Shown here piece after piece: positions 1 to 9,142 of a DNA stretch of 15,107 bases. A program made the position numbers and the translations under genes. Origin of the DNA: DASPTB01 sp035623615 (GTDB lineage Bacteria > Actinomycetota > UBA4738). Under the pieces are notes generated by a model, which was given only the letters and a program-made list of their open reading frames with translations, did no database searches and had not been told where the DNA came from. How positions within the stretch are numbered: position 1 is the first letter of the stretch; every line of letters begins with the position of its first letter. Location of the stretch: NCBI GenBank assembly GCA_035623615.1, contig DASPTB010000016.1:1-15107 (forward strand), written 5' to 3'.

Positions 1-351
1 CGCGGTCAGGGCGTTTCGGTCCACCGCAGCGACTGCCCCAACGTGAAGTCGCTGGAGCGCGAGCCGGACCGCTTCATCGACGTCTCGTGGAAGGCCGGCG
101 GCGCCACCACCTTCACCGTGATGATCCAGGTGGAAGCGCTCGACAGGACCAAGCTCCTGCGCGACGTCGCTCAGGTGCTCGGGGACCTGCACGTGAACAT
201 CGACAGCGCCTCGACGCACGTCGGCAAGGACCGCGTCGCCAAGCAGCGGTTCACGTTCGAGCTCGCCGACATCGCGCACCTGTCCTCGATCCTGGCGGCC
301 ATCCGGCGAGTGGACGGGGTGTTCGAGGCGTACCGCGTCGTCCCGCGCTGA
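1..351 (+). CDS. relA: (p)ppGpp synthetase/hydrolase RelA/SpoT, C-terminal end (partial)
   Basis: This is the 3' end of a long RelA/SpoT-homologue gene, open from the first base and stopping at TGA 349-351; about 116 codons are visible. The visible part starts in the conserved RIS/zinc-finger region (GVSVHRSDCPN, residues 4-14 of the fragment). It continues into a C-terminal ACT domain: a beta strand FTVMIQVEALDR, a helix LLRDVAQVLGDL, then NIDSAST. In the family these domains form the regulatory half, which senses the ribosome and uncharged tRNA and controls the N-terminal hydrolase and synthetase domains, outside this window. In Actinomycetota this protein is usually a bifunctional Rel. An ATG at 43 is only an internal Met codon. 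dtd follows after 12 bp, so the two are probably co-transcribed. The family call is firm; mono- versus bifunctional cannot be judged here. Confidence 0.93.
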   Translation, partial: RGQGVSVHRSDCPNVKSLEREPDRFIDVSWKAGGATTFTVMIQVEALDRTKLLRDVAQVLGDLHVNIDSASTHVGKDRVAKQRFTFELADIAHLSSILAAIRRVDGVFEAYRVVPR

Positions 352-363
352 GGTCCGGCCGTC

Positions 364-810
364 GTGCGGCTGGTGCTTCAGCGGGTCTCCGAGGCCAGCG
401 TTTCGGTCGACGGCCGGGTCGTGAGCGAGATCGGGCGGGGGCTCCTGATCCTGGTGGGTGTTGCGGTCGCGGACGAGGGCTCGGCGGACGACGCGGCGGA
501 GCGGCTGGCCGACAAGGTCGCCAACCTGCGGATCTTCGCGGACGGCGCCGGCAAGATGAACCTCGCGATGACGGAGGCGGGCGGTGCGGCGCTCGTCGTG
601 TCGCAGTTCACCCTGTACGCCGACACGAAGAAGGGACGCCGCCCGTCCTGGATGGAGGCGGCCAGGCCGGAGGTGGCCGAGCCGGCGGTCGAGACGTTCG
701 CGCGAGCGCTCGAGGCGCGCGGAGCGCGCGTCGGGCGCGGGATCTTCGGCGCCGACATGCAGGTCGCGCTCGTGAACGACGGGCCCGTGACGATCCTCCT
801 CGACGGCTGA
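364..810 (+). CDS. dtd: D-aminoacyl-tRNA deacylase (DTD)
   Basis: The 148-residue product is full length for the DTD family. These cytosolic homodimers hydrolyse D-aminoacyl-tRNAs (and Gly-tRNA-Ala) and so keep D-amino acids out of translation. Both signature motifs are present: SQFTLYAD at residues 80-87, followed by GRRPS at 91-95, and NDGPVT at 138-143, which contains the cross-subunit Gly-cisPro motif that excludes L-amino acids. The N-terminus MRLVLQRVSEASVSV is typical. The GTG at 364 is chosen because it gives this canonical start. GAGGT at 350-354 overlaps the relA stop and serves as a Shine-Dalgarno with 9 bases of spacing. It lies between relA and a metallo-hydrolase, in a block devoted to tRNA charging. 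No missing residues or breaks are seen. Confidence 0.96.
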   Translation: MRLVLQRVSEASVSVDGRVVSEIGRGLLILVGVAVADEGSADDAAERLADKVANLRIFADGAGKMNLAMTEAGGAALVVSQFTLYADTKKGRRPSWMEAARPEVAEPAVETFARALEARGARVGRGIFGADMQVALVNDGPVTILLDG

Positions 811-838
811 TCCCCGCGATCGGCCCCGGACCCGCTGT

Positions 839-844
839 TACGAT
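839..844 (+). promoter_or_regulatory. Putative -10 box for the metallo-hydrolase gene
   Basis: TACGAT fits the actinobacterial TANNNT -10 consensus and sits in the 43-bp gap after dtd. Counting 7 bases on puts the transcription start at about 851, within 3 bases of the ATG at 854, so the transcript would be leaderless or nearly so. No recognisable -35 hexamer is seen 16-18 bases upstream, and no Shine-Dalgarno precedes the ATG, which agrees with leaderless translation. This is inference from spacing alone. Confidence 0.45.
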
Positions 845-853
845 GGCGCCGTC

Positions 854-1474
854 ATGTACCTGGAGGTCTTCGCGGACAACCCGTTCGCGACCAACTGCTG
901 GTTGCTCGCCGCCGAGGGCCGCGAGGAGGCGCTCGTCGTCGATCCCGGCTTCAGCGCGGATCGCGTCGCCGCCCTGTTGGCGGCCGCCGGCAAGCGGCCC
1001 GTGGCCGTGCTGGCAACGCACGGTCACTCCGACCACGTCGGCGCGGCGGCCGACGTCTGCGGCACCGAGCTTCCGCTCTACATCCACAAGGACGACGAGC
1101 TGGCGCTCACCGACCCGGTCGCGTGGGGAGCCGGGTTCCCCTCGCCGGTCGTGCGGCCGGCCGTCGTGCGGGCGGTCGGCGACGGGGACGTGATCGACGA
1201 GGCGGGCTTCGTCCTGGAGGTCATCCACACGCCTGGCCACACGCCGGGCAGCGTCTGCCTGCGGACCGGGGACGTGATCTTCAGCGGAGATCTCGTGTTC
1301 AAGGGAACGATCGGCCGCTTCGACTTCCCGAACTCGTCCGAGGACGCGATGTTCGCGAGCCTGCGCCGGTTCCTCGAGCTCCCGGACTCGCTCGACGTGC
1401 TCCCCGGTCACCTGGAGCCGACGACGGTCGCAATGGAACGCGCCACCAACCCGTTCCTGCGCGACCTCTCCTGA
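854..1474 (+). CDS. Metallo-beta-lactamase-fold hydrolase (glyoxalase II-like)
   Basis: The 206-residue product is a small cytosolic hydrolase of the glyoxalase II/MBL superfamily. All metal ligands of a dinuclear site are visible: THGHSDH at 55-61 (H56, H58, D60, H61), H129 in HTPGHTPGS, D146 in FSGDLVF and H186 in LPGHLEP. There is no signal peptide, and it lacks the C-terminal glutathione-binding helices of classical glyoxalase II, so it is closer to the YcbL/GloC-type proteins. The substrate cannot be told from sequence; a thioester is a reasonable guess. A similar gene is commonly found next to relA, dtd and hisS in Actinomycetota, but its link to tRNA metabolism is unproven. The ATG at 854 lacks a Shine-Dalgarno and lies just downstream of a TACGAT box. 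hisS follows after 6 bp. Family call firm, function open. Confidence 0.9.
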   Translation: MYLEVFADNPFATNCWLLAAEGREEALVVDPGFSADRVAALLAAAGKRPVAVLATHGHSDHVGAAADVCGTELPLYIHKDDELALTDPVAWGAGFPSPVVRPAVVRAVGDGDVIDEAGFVLEVIHTPGHTPGSVCLRTGDVIFSGDLVFKGTIGRFDFPNSSEDAMFASLRRFLELPDSLDVLPGHLEPTTVAMERATNPFLRDLS

Positions 1475-1480
1475 CGCGAC

Positions 1481-2748
1481 ATGAACCTCTCGCCGCCTCG
1501 AGGCACGCAGGACCTGGTGCCGCCGGAGTCGCAGCACTTCGCGGCGCTGTACGACCGCGCGTCGCGGCTGGCCGAGCTCTACGGCTACGGGCGTGTGGAG
1601 ACGCCGGTGTTCGACCAGACCGAGCTCTTCGCGCGCTCCTCGGGGGCGACCAGCGATGTGGTCGCCAAGGAGATGTACGTGTTCGAGGACCGCGGCGGCC
1701 GTTCCATCGCGCTTCGCCCCGAGGGAACGGCCGCGGTGATGCGCGCGTACCTCAACAAAGCCGGCGAACTTACGAGTCCTTTCAAGGCGTACTACCTCGA
1801 GCGCATGTACCGGTACGACCGCCCGCAGGCCGGCCGCTATCGCGAGCACCGGCAGTTCGGCATCGAGGTGATCGGCGCGGAGGAGCCCGACGCCGACACC
1901 GAGGTGATCGTCGTGGGCGACGCGTTCCTGCGCGAGCTAGGGCTGTCGCAGTTCGAGCTCCAGATCAACAGCCTGGGCGACGCGACGTGCCGGCCGGCCT
2001 ACCGCGAAGAGTTGCTGGCGTTCCTCGACGCGAACCGCGAACGGATGACCGACGAGCACCGTGACCGGTTCCGCGAGAACCCGCTCCGGGTCCTCGACTG
2101 CAAGGACGACGCCTGCCGGGCGGTCGCGGCCGATGCGCCGAAGATGATCGACCGCCTGTGCGGGCCGTGCCGCGAGCACTTCGACGGTGTGCTCGCCGGA
2201 CTGGAGGAGGAGGGCGTCAAGGCCGTGCTCACCCCTTCGCTCGTGCGCGGCCTCGACTACTACACGCGCACGGCGTTCGAGTTCGTGAGCCTCTCGCTCA
2301 CCCAGGCGCAGACGGCGCTGTTCGGCGGCGGCCGGTACGACGGCCTGGCGGAGGTGCTCGGCGGACCGGCCACGCCCGGGGTGGGGTACGGCATGGGGCT
2401 CGAGCGCGTCCTGCTGGCGCTTCGCGAGGAGGCGGTCGAGCCCCCGATAACCGGCGGGCTGGACTGCTACGTGGTCGCGTTCGGCGAGGACCCGCGGCGC
2501 TGGGCGGGCCACGTCGCCAAGCGCCTGCGCGGCGCGGGACTCCGCACCGGCCGGGCGTTCGGCGACCGTTCGGTCAAGTCGCAGTTCAAGATGGCGGACC
2601 GGTCGGGCGCGGCCTTCGCGGTGGTCGTGGGGCAGCGAGAGTTCGAGCGGGGCCAGGTGACGATTCGGCGGCTCGCCGACGGCGAGGAGCAGGCGCTCGA
2701 CCTCGCGGCCGCCGTCGAGTGGATCGACGAGGAACTGAGGAGCGCGCG

Positions 2749-2752
<4 letters not shown>
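1481..2752 (+). CDS. hisS: Histidyl-tRNA synthetase
   Basis: The 423-residue product is a standard-length bacterial class IIa HisRS, which charges tRNA-His with histidine in the cytosol as a dimer. Visible motifs in order: PRGTQDLVPPE (6-16); LRPEGTA (78-84); motif 2, MYRYDRPQAGRYREHRQF (109-126); the HisRS-specific LVRGLDYYTRTAFE (254-267), which binds histidine; GGGRYDGL (282-289); motif 3, VGYGMGLERVLLAL (301-314). A C-terminal anticodon-binding domain runs from about 325 to 423. The insertion domain has four cysteines, C207, C212, C227 and C230, which could bind zinc. The ATG at 1481 follows the upstream stop by 6 bp and has no Shine-Dalgarno, so translation may depend on reinitiation. 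The 3' end overlaps aspS by 4 bp (GTGA). Confidence 0.97.
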
Positions 2753-4526
<1,774 letters not shown>

Positions 4527-4530
<4 letters not shown>

Positions 4531-5768
4531 CGATGGCCGAGCCGCTCGCCAATCGGATGCGGCCGCGGAGCTTCGACGAGGTCGTCGGCCAGCGTCACCT
4601 GTTCGGCGAGGGGAAGCCACTCACGGCGCTGGCCGCGTCCGGCACGCTGCCGTCCATGATCCTGTGGGGGCCGGCGGGGACCGGCAAGACCACGATCGCG
4701 TTTCTACTCGCGGCCGCCGTCGGCGGCGAGGTCCAGCAACTGTCCGCGGTCGCGTCGGGTGTGGCCGACGCGCGCAAGATCATGGACCGCGCGAAGGGCA
4801 GCATGATCCCTGTGGTGCTGTTCGTCGACGAGGTCCACCGTTGGAGCAAGGCACAGCAGGACGTGCTGCTCCCGGGCGTGGAGAACGGGACGGTCACCTT
4901 CATCGGCGCCACCACCGAGAACCCGTACTTCTCGCTGGTGACGCCGCTCTTGTCGCGTTGCCTGCTGCTGCGCCTCGAGCAGCTGTCGCCGCGGGACCTT
5001 CGCGCCCTCATGGAGCGAGCGCTGGCCGACGCGGTGCGCGGCCTCGGGAAGGAGGACGTGAAGGTCGACGACGACGCGCTCGACCATCTCGCCGACGTCG
5101 CCGGCGGCGACGCCCGCATCGCCCTCACCGGCATCGAGGCCGCGGTGATGGCCGCGCGGGCGCGCGGCGAGTCCGAGGTGACGAGGGCGCTCGCCGAGGA
5201 GGCGATCCAGCGCAAGGCGATCGTCTACGACCGGCAGGGCGACGCGCACTACGACGTCATCTCCGCGTTCATCAAGAGCATCCGCGGGTCCGACCCCGAC
5301 GGTGCGCTGTTCTGGCTCGCCCGGATGCTCGAGGCGGGTGAGGACCCCCGCTACATCGCGCGACGGATGATCGTGCACGCGTCGGAGGACGTCGGTCTGG
5401 CCGATCCGATGGCGCTCGTGATCGCCGACGCGGCCGCTCATGCGGTCGAGTACGTGGGCCTTCCCGAGGCGCGTTTGAACCTTGCTGAGGCGGCGATCTA
5501 CCTGGCCCGTGCTCCGAAGTCGAACAGCGTCATCACCGCGCTCGGTCTCGCGCAGCGCGACGCCGAGTCGAGCGACCCCGTCCCGCTGCACCTTCGCGAT
5601 ACGGCGTATCCGGGCGCCGCCAAACTCGGCCACGGAAAGGACTACCGGTACCCGCACGACTACCCCGGGCACGTGGTCGAGCAGGAGTACCGCCCGCCGC
5701 GCTTCGAAGGGAAGCGGTACTACGAGCCGTCGGGGCAGGGGCAGGAGGCCCCGGACGGCGAGGGCTGA
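4527..5768 (+). CDS. rarA: Replication-associated recombination protein A (RarA/MgsA AAA+ ATPase)
   Basis: The 413-residue product matches the RarA/MgsA/WRNIP1 family, clamp-loader-like AAA+ tetramers that act at stalled replication forks. Visible are PLANRMRPRSFDEVVGQ (6-22); Walker A GPAGTGKTT (48-56); Walker B VLFVDEVHRWSKAQQD (97-112); sensor 1 GATTENP (127-133); and the arginine-finger region LLSRC (141-145). The C-terminal tetramerisation domain carries the family signature HYDVISAFIKSIRGSDPD (241-258) and MIVHASEDVGLADP (281-294). The Walker B tail is HRWSK rather than the more common HRFNK or HRFSK. Start choice: ATG 4527 overlaps the aspS stop (ATGA), but AAGGA at 4519-4523 is better spaced for ATG 4533, which would drop two residues; both are possible. 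The last dozen residues are a polar tail. Confidence 0.95.
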
Positions 5769-5789
5769 GAGACCTCTCCGGCCCCCGGG

Positions 5790-5795
5790 TATGAT
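5790..5795 (+). promoter_or_regulatory. Putative -10 box (TATGAT) before the DUF948 gene
   Basis: TATGAT differs by one base from the TATAAT consensus and lies in the 91-bp gap between rarA and the DUF948 gene. It predicts a start near 5802 and a 5' leader of about 58 bases holding a hairpin and a strong Shine-Dalgarno. The best -35 candidate, CTGAGA at 5765-5770, is poor and 19 bases away. It would serve DUF948, the DUF6167-like gene, alaS and ruvX. Confidence 0.5.
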
Positions 5796-5806
5796 GCCCG
5801 AACCGA

Positions 5807-5829
5807 CCGGCCGGAGGGGTGCCGGCCGG
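5807..5829 (+). other. GC hairpin in the DUF948 5' leader
   Basis: Two copies of the self-complementary octamer CCGGCCGG, at 5807-5814 and 5822-5829, flank a 7-base loop AGGGGTG and can form an 8-bp all-G/C stem. It lies between the TATGAT box and the Shine-Dalgarno. No run of T follows, so it is not a classic intrinsic terminator of rarA. It could shape leader stability or attenuate transcription; this is inference. Confidence 0.5.
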
Positions 5830-5846
5830 GGCCCGAGCAGACACTC

Positions 5847-5855
5847 GAAGGAGGG
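5847..5855 (+). promoter_or_regulatory. Strong Shine-Dalgarno deciding the DUF948 start
   Basis: GAAGGAGGG is nearly a full anti-16S complement and ends 4 bases before GTG 5860. It is the strongest ribosome-binding site in the window. It selects GTG 5860 over in-frame ATGs at 5791 and 5794, which overlap the -10 box. Confidence 0.8.
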
Positions 5856-5859
5856 TTCC

Positions 5860-6231
5860 GTGATCGCATCCACCGACTGGGGCGGCATCGCGGCGGTCAT
5901 CGCCGCGTGCGCCTGGGGACTCCTGGCCGTGTTCCTCGCCGTCGTGCTGATCAACGTGTTCCGGCTGCTGGAGTCGGTGAAGATCACCGTCGACGACCTG
6001 CGTAAGGAGACCGTCCCGCTGCTCGGCGAGGTTCGGGTCACGGTGACGGACGTGAACCGGGAGCTCGACCGCGTCGACGGAACGCTCGACTCGGTGGCCA
6101 AGATCACGAAGACGGTCGAGCGCGTGACGGGCCTGGTCGAGCAGGCGATGGCCGGGCCGCTCGTCAAGATCGCGGCGGCGGGTGCCGGCCTCGGCCGTGC
6201 CGTGCGTCGGTTCCGGGGAGAGAGGCCGTAG
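5860..6231 (+). CDS. DUF948 family membrane protein
   Basis: The 123-residue product has one N-terminal transmembrane helix (about residues 8-35: GGIAAVIAACAWGLLAVFLA, then VVLINVF). It is followed by a polar, heptad-like helical stretch (about 36-95, with VKITVDDLRKETVPLLGEV and LDSVAKITKTVERVTGLVEQ) and a basic tail ending RRFRGERP. This is the layout of DUF948 proteins, which commonly sit upstream of alaS in Actinomycetota and have no established function. They resemble the periplasmic helical part of methyl-accepting proteins but lack a signalling domain. The start GTG 5860 is fixed by the strong Shine-Dalgarno. The next gene begins 2 bp after the stop. A structural or scaffold role at the membrane is a guess. 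Confidence 0.85.
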   Translation: MIASTDWGGIAAVIAACAWGLLAVFLAVVLINVFRLLESVKITVDDLRKETVPLLGEVRVTVTDVNRELDRVDGTLDSVAKITKTVERVTGLVEQAMAGPLVKIAAAGAGLGRAVRRFRGERP

Positions 6232-6233
6232 GC

Positions 6234-6491
6234 GTGCGCCGGCTCTTCTGGTTCGGTGTGGGGATGGGCGCCGGCGCCGCGGGGGCCTTGGCGGCCTCGC
6301 GATGGGTGGGCCGGCAGGCCGAGCGGCTCGCGCCGGCGAACCTGGCGCGGAGCGCCCGCGGCGCGATCGCCGGTGCGGGCGGCGGCGCGAGCGAGACGCT
6401 CGTCGCCGCGGCGCAGGAGTTTCGCAAGGGAATGGCCGAACGCGAGGCCGAGCTGCGGGCGTCCGGCCTCGTTCCCGACGGCGGGCCGTGA
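6234..6491 (+). CDS. Small membrane-associated protein, DUF6167-like
   Basis: The 85-residue product starts with a short hydrophobic, Gly/Ala-rich segment (FWFGVGMGAGAAGALAASRW, 5-24) that could span or insert in the membrane. An amphipathic Ala-rich helix follows (about 27-60), and then a conserved-looking tail, QEFRKGMAEREAELR (about 61-75). Position between DUF948 and alaS, length and the tail pattern fit the DUF6167 proteins of Actinomycetota; I recognise this by pattern and context only. GTG 6234 is 2 bp after the DUF948 stop, with a purine-rich GGGGAGAGAGG just upstream. The stop overlaps the alaS start as GTGA. Function is unknown; the constant pairing with DUF948 suggests that the two act together. 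Confidence 0.75.
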   Translation: MRRLFWFGVGMGAGAAGALAASRWVGRQAERLAPANLARSARGAIAGAGGGASETLVAAAQEFRKGMAEREAELRASGLVPDGGP

Positions 6492-9142
6492 AAGCCGACG
6501 ACATCCGGCGAACGTTCCTCTCGTTCTTCGCGGAGCGAGGTCACAGGATCCTGCCGTCCTCCTCGCTCATCCCTCCCGACGAGACTGGGCTCCTACTCAC
6601 CACGGCCGGAATGGTGCAGTTCATTCCGTACTTCCTCGGTCTGCAGGACGCTCCCTTCTCACGGGCGGCGACCTCGCAGAAATCGTTCCGCTCCAACGAC
6701 ATCGAGAACGTCGGGCACACCGACCGGCATCTGACGTTCTTCGAGATGCTCGGGAACTTCTCGTTCGGCGACTACTTCAAGGCGGATGCGATCGCCTGGG
6801 CCCACGAGTTGATCACCGAGGGGTACGGAATCGACCACGACCGGCTCTGGGTCACCGTGTTCGAGACCGACGAGGACGCGGTGGGCGCGTGGATCGACGG
6901 CGCCGGCATCTCGCCCGACCGAATCGTGCGGCGGGGAAGGTTCGACGCCCACGGCGAGCCCGCGAACTTCTGGTCGACCCACAAGGCGGGACCCTGCGGT
7001 CCCTGCTCCGAGATCTTCGTCGACCGGGGCCCCAAGCACGGCCCGGAGGGCGGCCCCGACGTGGACGAGGATCGGTTCGGCGAGATCTGGAACCTCGTGT
7101 TCATGCAGGACGAGTGCGACGACGACGCGAACATCCTCGGACCGCTGCCCCGCAAGAACATCGACACGGGATCGAGCCTCGAGCGCGTGGCGATGGTCCT
7201 GCAGGACGTCGACAACGTCTTCGAGACCGACCTTCTGCGACCGCTCCTGGCCGTCGCCGAAGAGGTTACCGGCCATCCTTACGGTCGCGACTCTCGGACC
7301 GACGTGAGCCTTCGTGTCATGGCGGAGCACGGGCGCGCGACGACGTTCCTGATCGCGGACGGCGTGCTGCCCTCCAACGAGGGCCGCGGCTACGTGCTGC
7401 GGCGCGAGCTCCGGCGCCTGGTGACGCACGCCCGCAGGCTGGGCGTCGACCGCCCGGTCACGCAGGCCTTCGTGGAGAAGACCGTGGAGCTCATGGGCGA
7501 GGCATATCCGGAGCTCGTCGAGAATCGCGCGTACGTGCTGCAGGTGACGGCGGGGGAGGAGGAGCGCTTCCTCGGGACCTACCAGCACGGAATCGCCCTG
7601 TTCGAGGGCGTGGTCCGAGGAGCGAAGGAGGCGGGCTCGACCGCGTTCCCCGGCGACGCCGCGTTCCGGTTGCACGACACCTTCGGGTTCCAGATCCAGC
7701 TGACGCAGGAGTTGGCCACCGAGGAGGGACTCGCGGTCGACGACGGCGAGTTCGCCCGCCTGATGAACGAGCAGCGCACGCGGGCCCGGGAGGCGGCCAA
7801 GAAGGGCGATGCCACGGGCGGGGCGCTGGGCGAGGTCGCGGCGGTCGTCGGGGAGACCGAGTCGCTCGCGTACGAACGGCTGGCCGCCGAGGGAACCGTC
7901 CGCGGCCTGCTGATCGACGGCGCCCCCACCGAGGTCGCCGAGCAGGGCGCACAGGTGCAACTGGTGCTCGACCGGACCCCGTTCTACGCGGAGGGCGGCG
8001 GCCAGGTCGGCGACGCGGGCGTCGTGCGGACATCCTCGGGCATCGTGGAGGTGACGGCGACGAAGCCGGGCCCGGGCGGAACGATCGTGCACGAGGGGCG
8101 GGTGGCGAACGGCGAGATCATGAGCGGACAGGAGGCCGAGCTCGAGGTCGATCCCGCGTGGCGCGCGGCGACCACACGGTCGCACACCGCGACGCACGTG
8201 CTGCACCACACGCTTCGGCAGGTCCTCGGCGATCAGGCGCGGCAGGCCGGGTCGCTGATCACGCCGGGCCACCTGCGGTTCGACTTCACGCATTTCGAGT
8301 CGCTCTCCCGCGATCGGCTGGAGGAGGTCGAGGGCATCGCCAACCGCAGGCTGGGCGCCGACGACCCGGTGCGTGCCTACGAGACGACGCTCGAGTTCGC
8401 GCGCAGCCAGGGCGCGATCGCGCTGTTCGGTGAGAAGTACGGTGATCTCGTGCGCGTGGTCGAGATCGGGGACTACTCGAAGGAGCTCTGCGGCGGCACC
8501 CACGTGCATCACACGGGACAGGTCGCGTTCCTGCGCCTGCTGCACGAGGCGAGCATCGGGTCCGGGTTCCGGCGCATCGAGGCCCTGACCGGTCCGGACG
8601 CGCTGGCGCACGTCAACGTGGAGCGACGACTCCTCGAGGAGCTTGCTCGCGAGCTGGGCACGACCGACCCGGCGCAGGCGCCCGAGCGGGTCCGCCGCCT
8701 GCTCGCCGAGCACAAGCGCCTGCAGGCCGAGCTCGCCGCGATGCAGCGTGTCGAGGCGGCCGGCGAGGTCGACCGGCTGGTGGAGCGGGCACGCGACGTG
8801 GACGGGGTCCGGTTGGTGGTCGAGCGCATGGACGGGCGGCCCGAGGGCGAGCTCCGAGAGCTCGCACCCAGGGTGGCTGCGCGGCTGGAGAAGACGTCCG
8901 GGCGCGCGGCCGCGGTGCTCGCCACCGCCACGCAGAAGGGTCCGCGAATCGTGGCGGCCGTGGGGCCCGGGCTCGTGCCCCTCGTCTCGGCGCGCCGGTT
9001 GCTGCAGGATGCGGGCCCGCTCATCAAGGGCGGCGTCGGCGGGAAGGACGGCCTGGCGACCGCCGGCGGCTCGGACGCCGGGGGGCTCGACCAGGCGCTC
9101 ACGCGGATCCCGGAGCAGCTCGCCACGCTGCTGCGGCCGTGA
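6488..9142 (+). CDS. alaS: Alanyl-tRNA synthetase
   Basis: The 884-residue product is a full-length bacterial AlaRS, which charges tRNA-Ala and clears Ser/Gly mischarging. Catalytic core: HLTFFEMLGNFSFGDYFK (81-98), GPCGPCSE (168-175), NEGRGYVLRRELRR (297-310). Editing domain: the zinc motifs HTATH (566-570) and CGGTH (668-672) supply three His and one Cys ligand. The C-Ala domain follows, with a coiled coil (RRLLAEHKRLQAELAAM) and a glycine-rich GGVGGKDGLATAGG (848-861). The frame is open further upstream, but GTG 6488 gives the family-typical N-terminus KADDIRRTFLSFFAERGH and overlaps the preceding stop as GTGA. The DIENVG.T.RH variant of the catalytic core fits the actinobacterial type. 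Complete, with no missing key residue. Confidence 0.97.
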   Translation: MKADDIRRTFLSFFAERGHRILPSSSLIPPDETGLLLTTAGMVQFIPYFLGLQDAPFSRAATSQKSFRSNDIENVGHTDRHLTFFEMLGNFSFGDYFKADAIAWAHELITEGYGIDHDRLWVTVFETDEDAVGAWIDGAGISPDRIVRRGRFDAHGEPANFWSTHKAGPCGPCSEIFVDRGPKHGPEGGPDVDEDRFGEIWNLVFMQDECDDDANILGPLPRKNIDTGSSLERVAMVLQDVDNVFETDLLRPLLAVAEEVTGHPYGRDSRTDVSLRVMAEHGRATTFLIADGVLPSNEGRGYVLRRELRRLVTHARRLGVDRPVTQAFVEKTVELMGEAYPELVENRAYVLQVTAGEEERFLGTYQHGIALFEGVVRGAKEAGSTAFPGDAAFRLHDTFGFQIQLTQELATEEGLAVDDGEFARLMNEQRTRAREAAKKGDATGGALGEVAAVVGETESLAYERLAAEGTVRGLLIDGAPTEVAEQGAQVQLVLDRTPFYAEGGGQVGDAGVVRTSSGIVEVTATKPGPGGTIVHEGRVANGEIMSGQEAELEVDPAWRAATTRSHTATHVLHHTLRQVLGDQARQAGSLITPGHLRFDFTHFESLSRDRLEEVEGIANRRLGADDPVRAYETTLEFARSQGAIALFGEKYGDLVRVVEIGDYSKELCGGTHVHHTGQVAFLRLLHEASIGSGFRRIEALTGPDALAHVNVERRLLEELARELGTTDPAQAPERVRRLLAEHKRLQAELAAMQRVEAAGEVDRLVERARDVDGVRLVVERMDGRPEGELRELAPRVAARLEKTSGRAAAVLATATQKGPRIVAAVGPGLVPLVSARRLLQDAGPLIKGGVGGKDGLATAGGSDAGGLDQALTRIPEQLATLLRP

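Noticed and set aside
87..1193. Plus-strand open frame across relA, dtd and the hydrolase
   Set aside because: The translation is Arg/Gly/Ala-rich low complexity and overlaps three firmly identified genes in other frames.
2158..2748. Upstream extension of the aspS frame
   Set aside because: It overlaps the 3' third of hisS and its translation does not resemble AspRS; the family N-terminus begins just after GTG 2749.
5807..5829. Intrinsic terminator for rarA
   Set aside because: The stem is strong but no T-rich tract follows, and a Shine-Dalgarno comes shortly after; it is listed as a leader hairpin instead.
5791..5859. In-frame ATG starts (5791, 5794) extending the DUF948 protein
   Set aside because: They overlap the TATGAT box, lack a Shine-Dalgarno, and add a basic stretch absent from the usual DUF948 layout; GTG 5860 has the strongest ribosome-binding site in the window.
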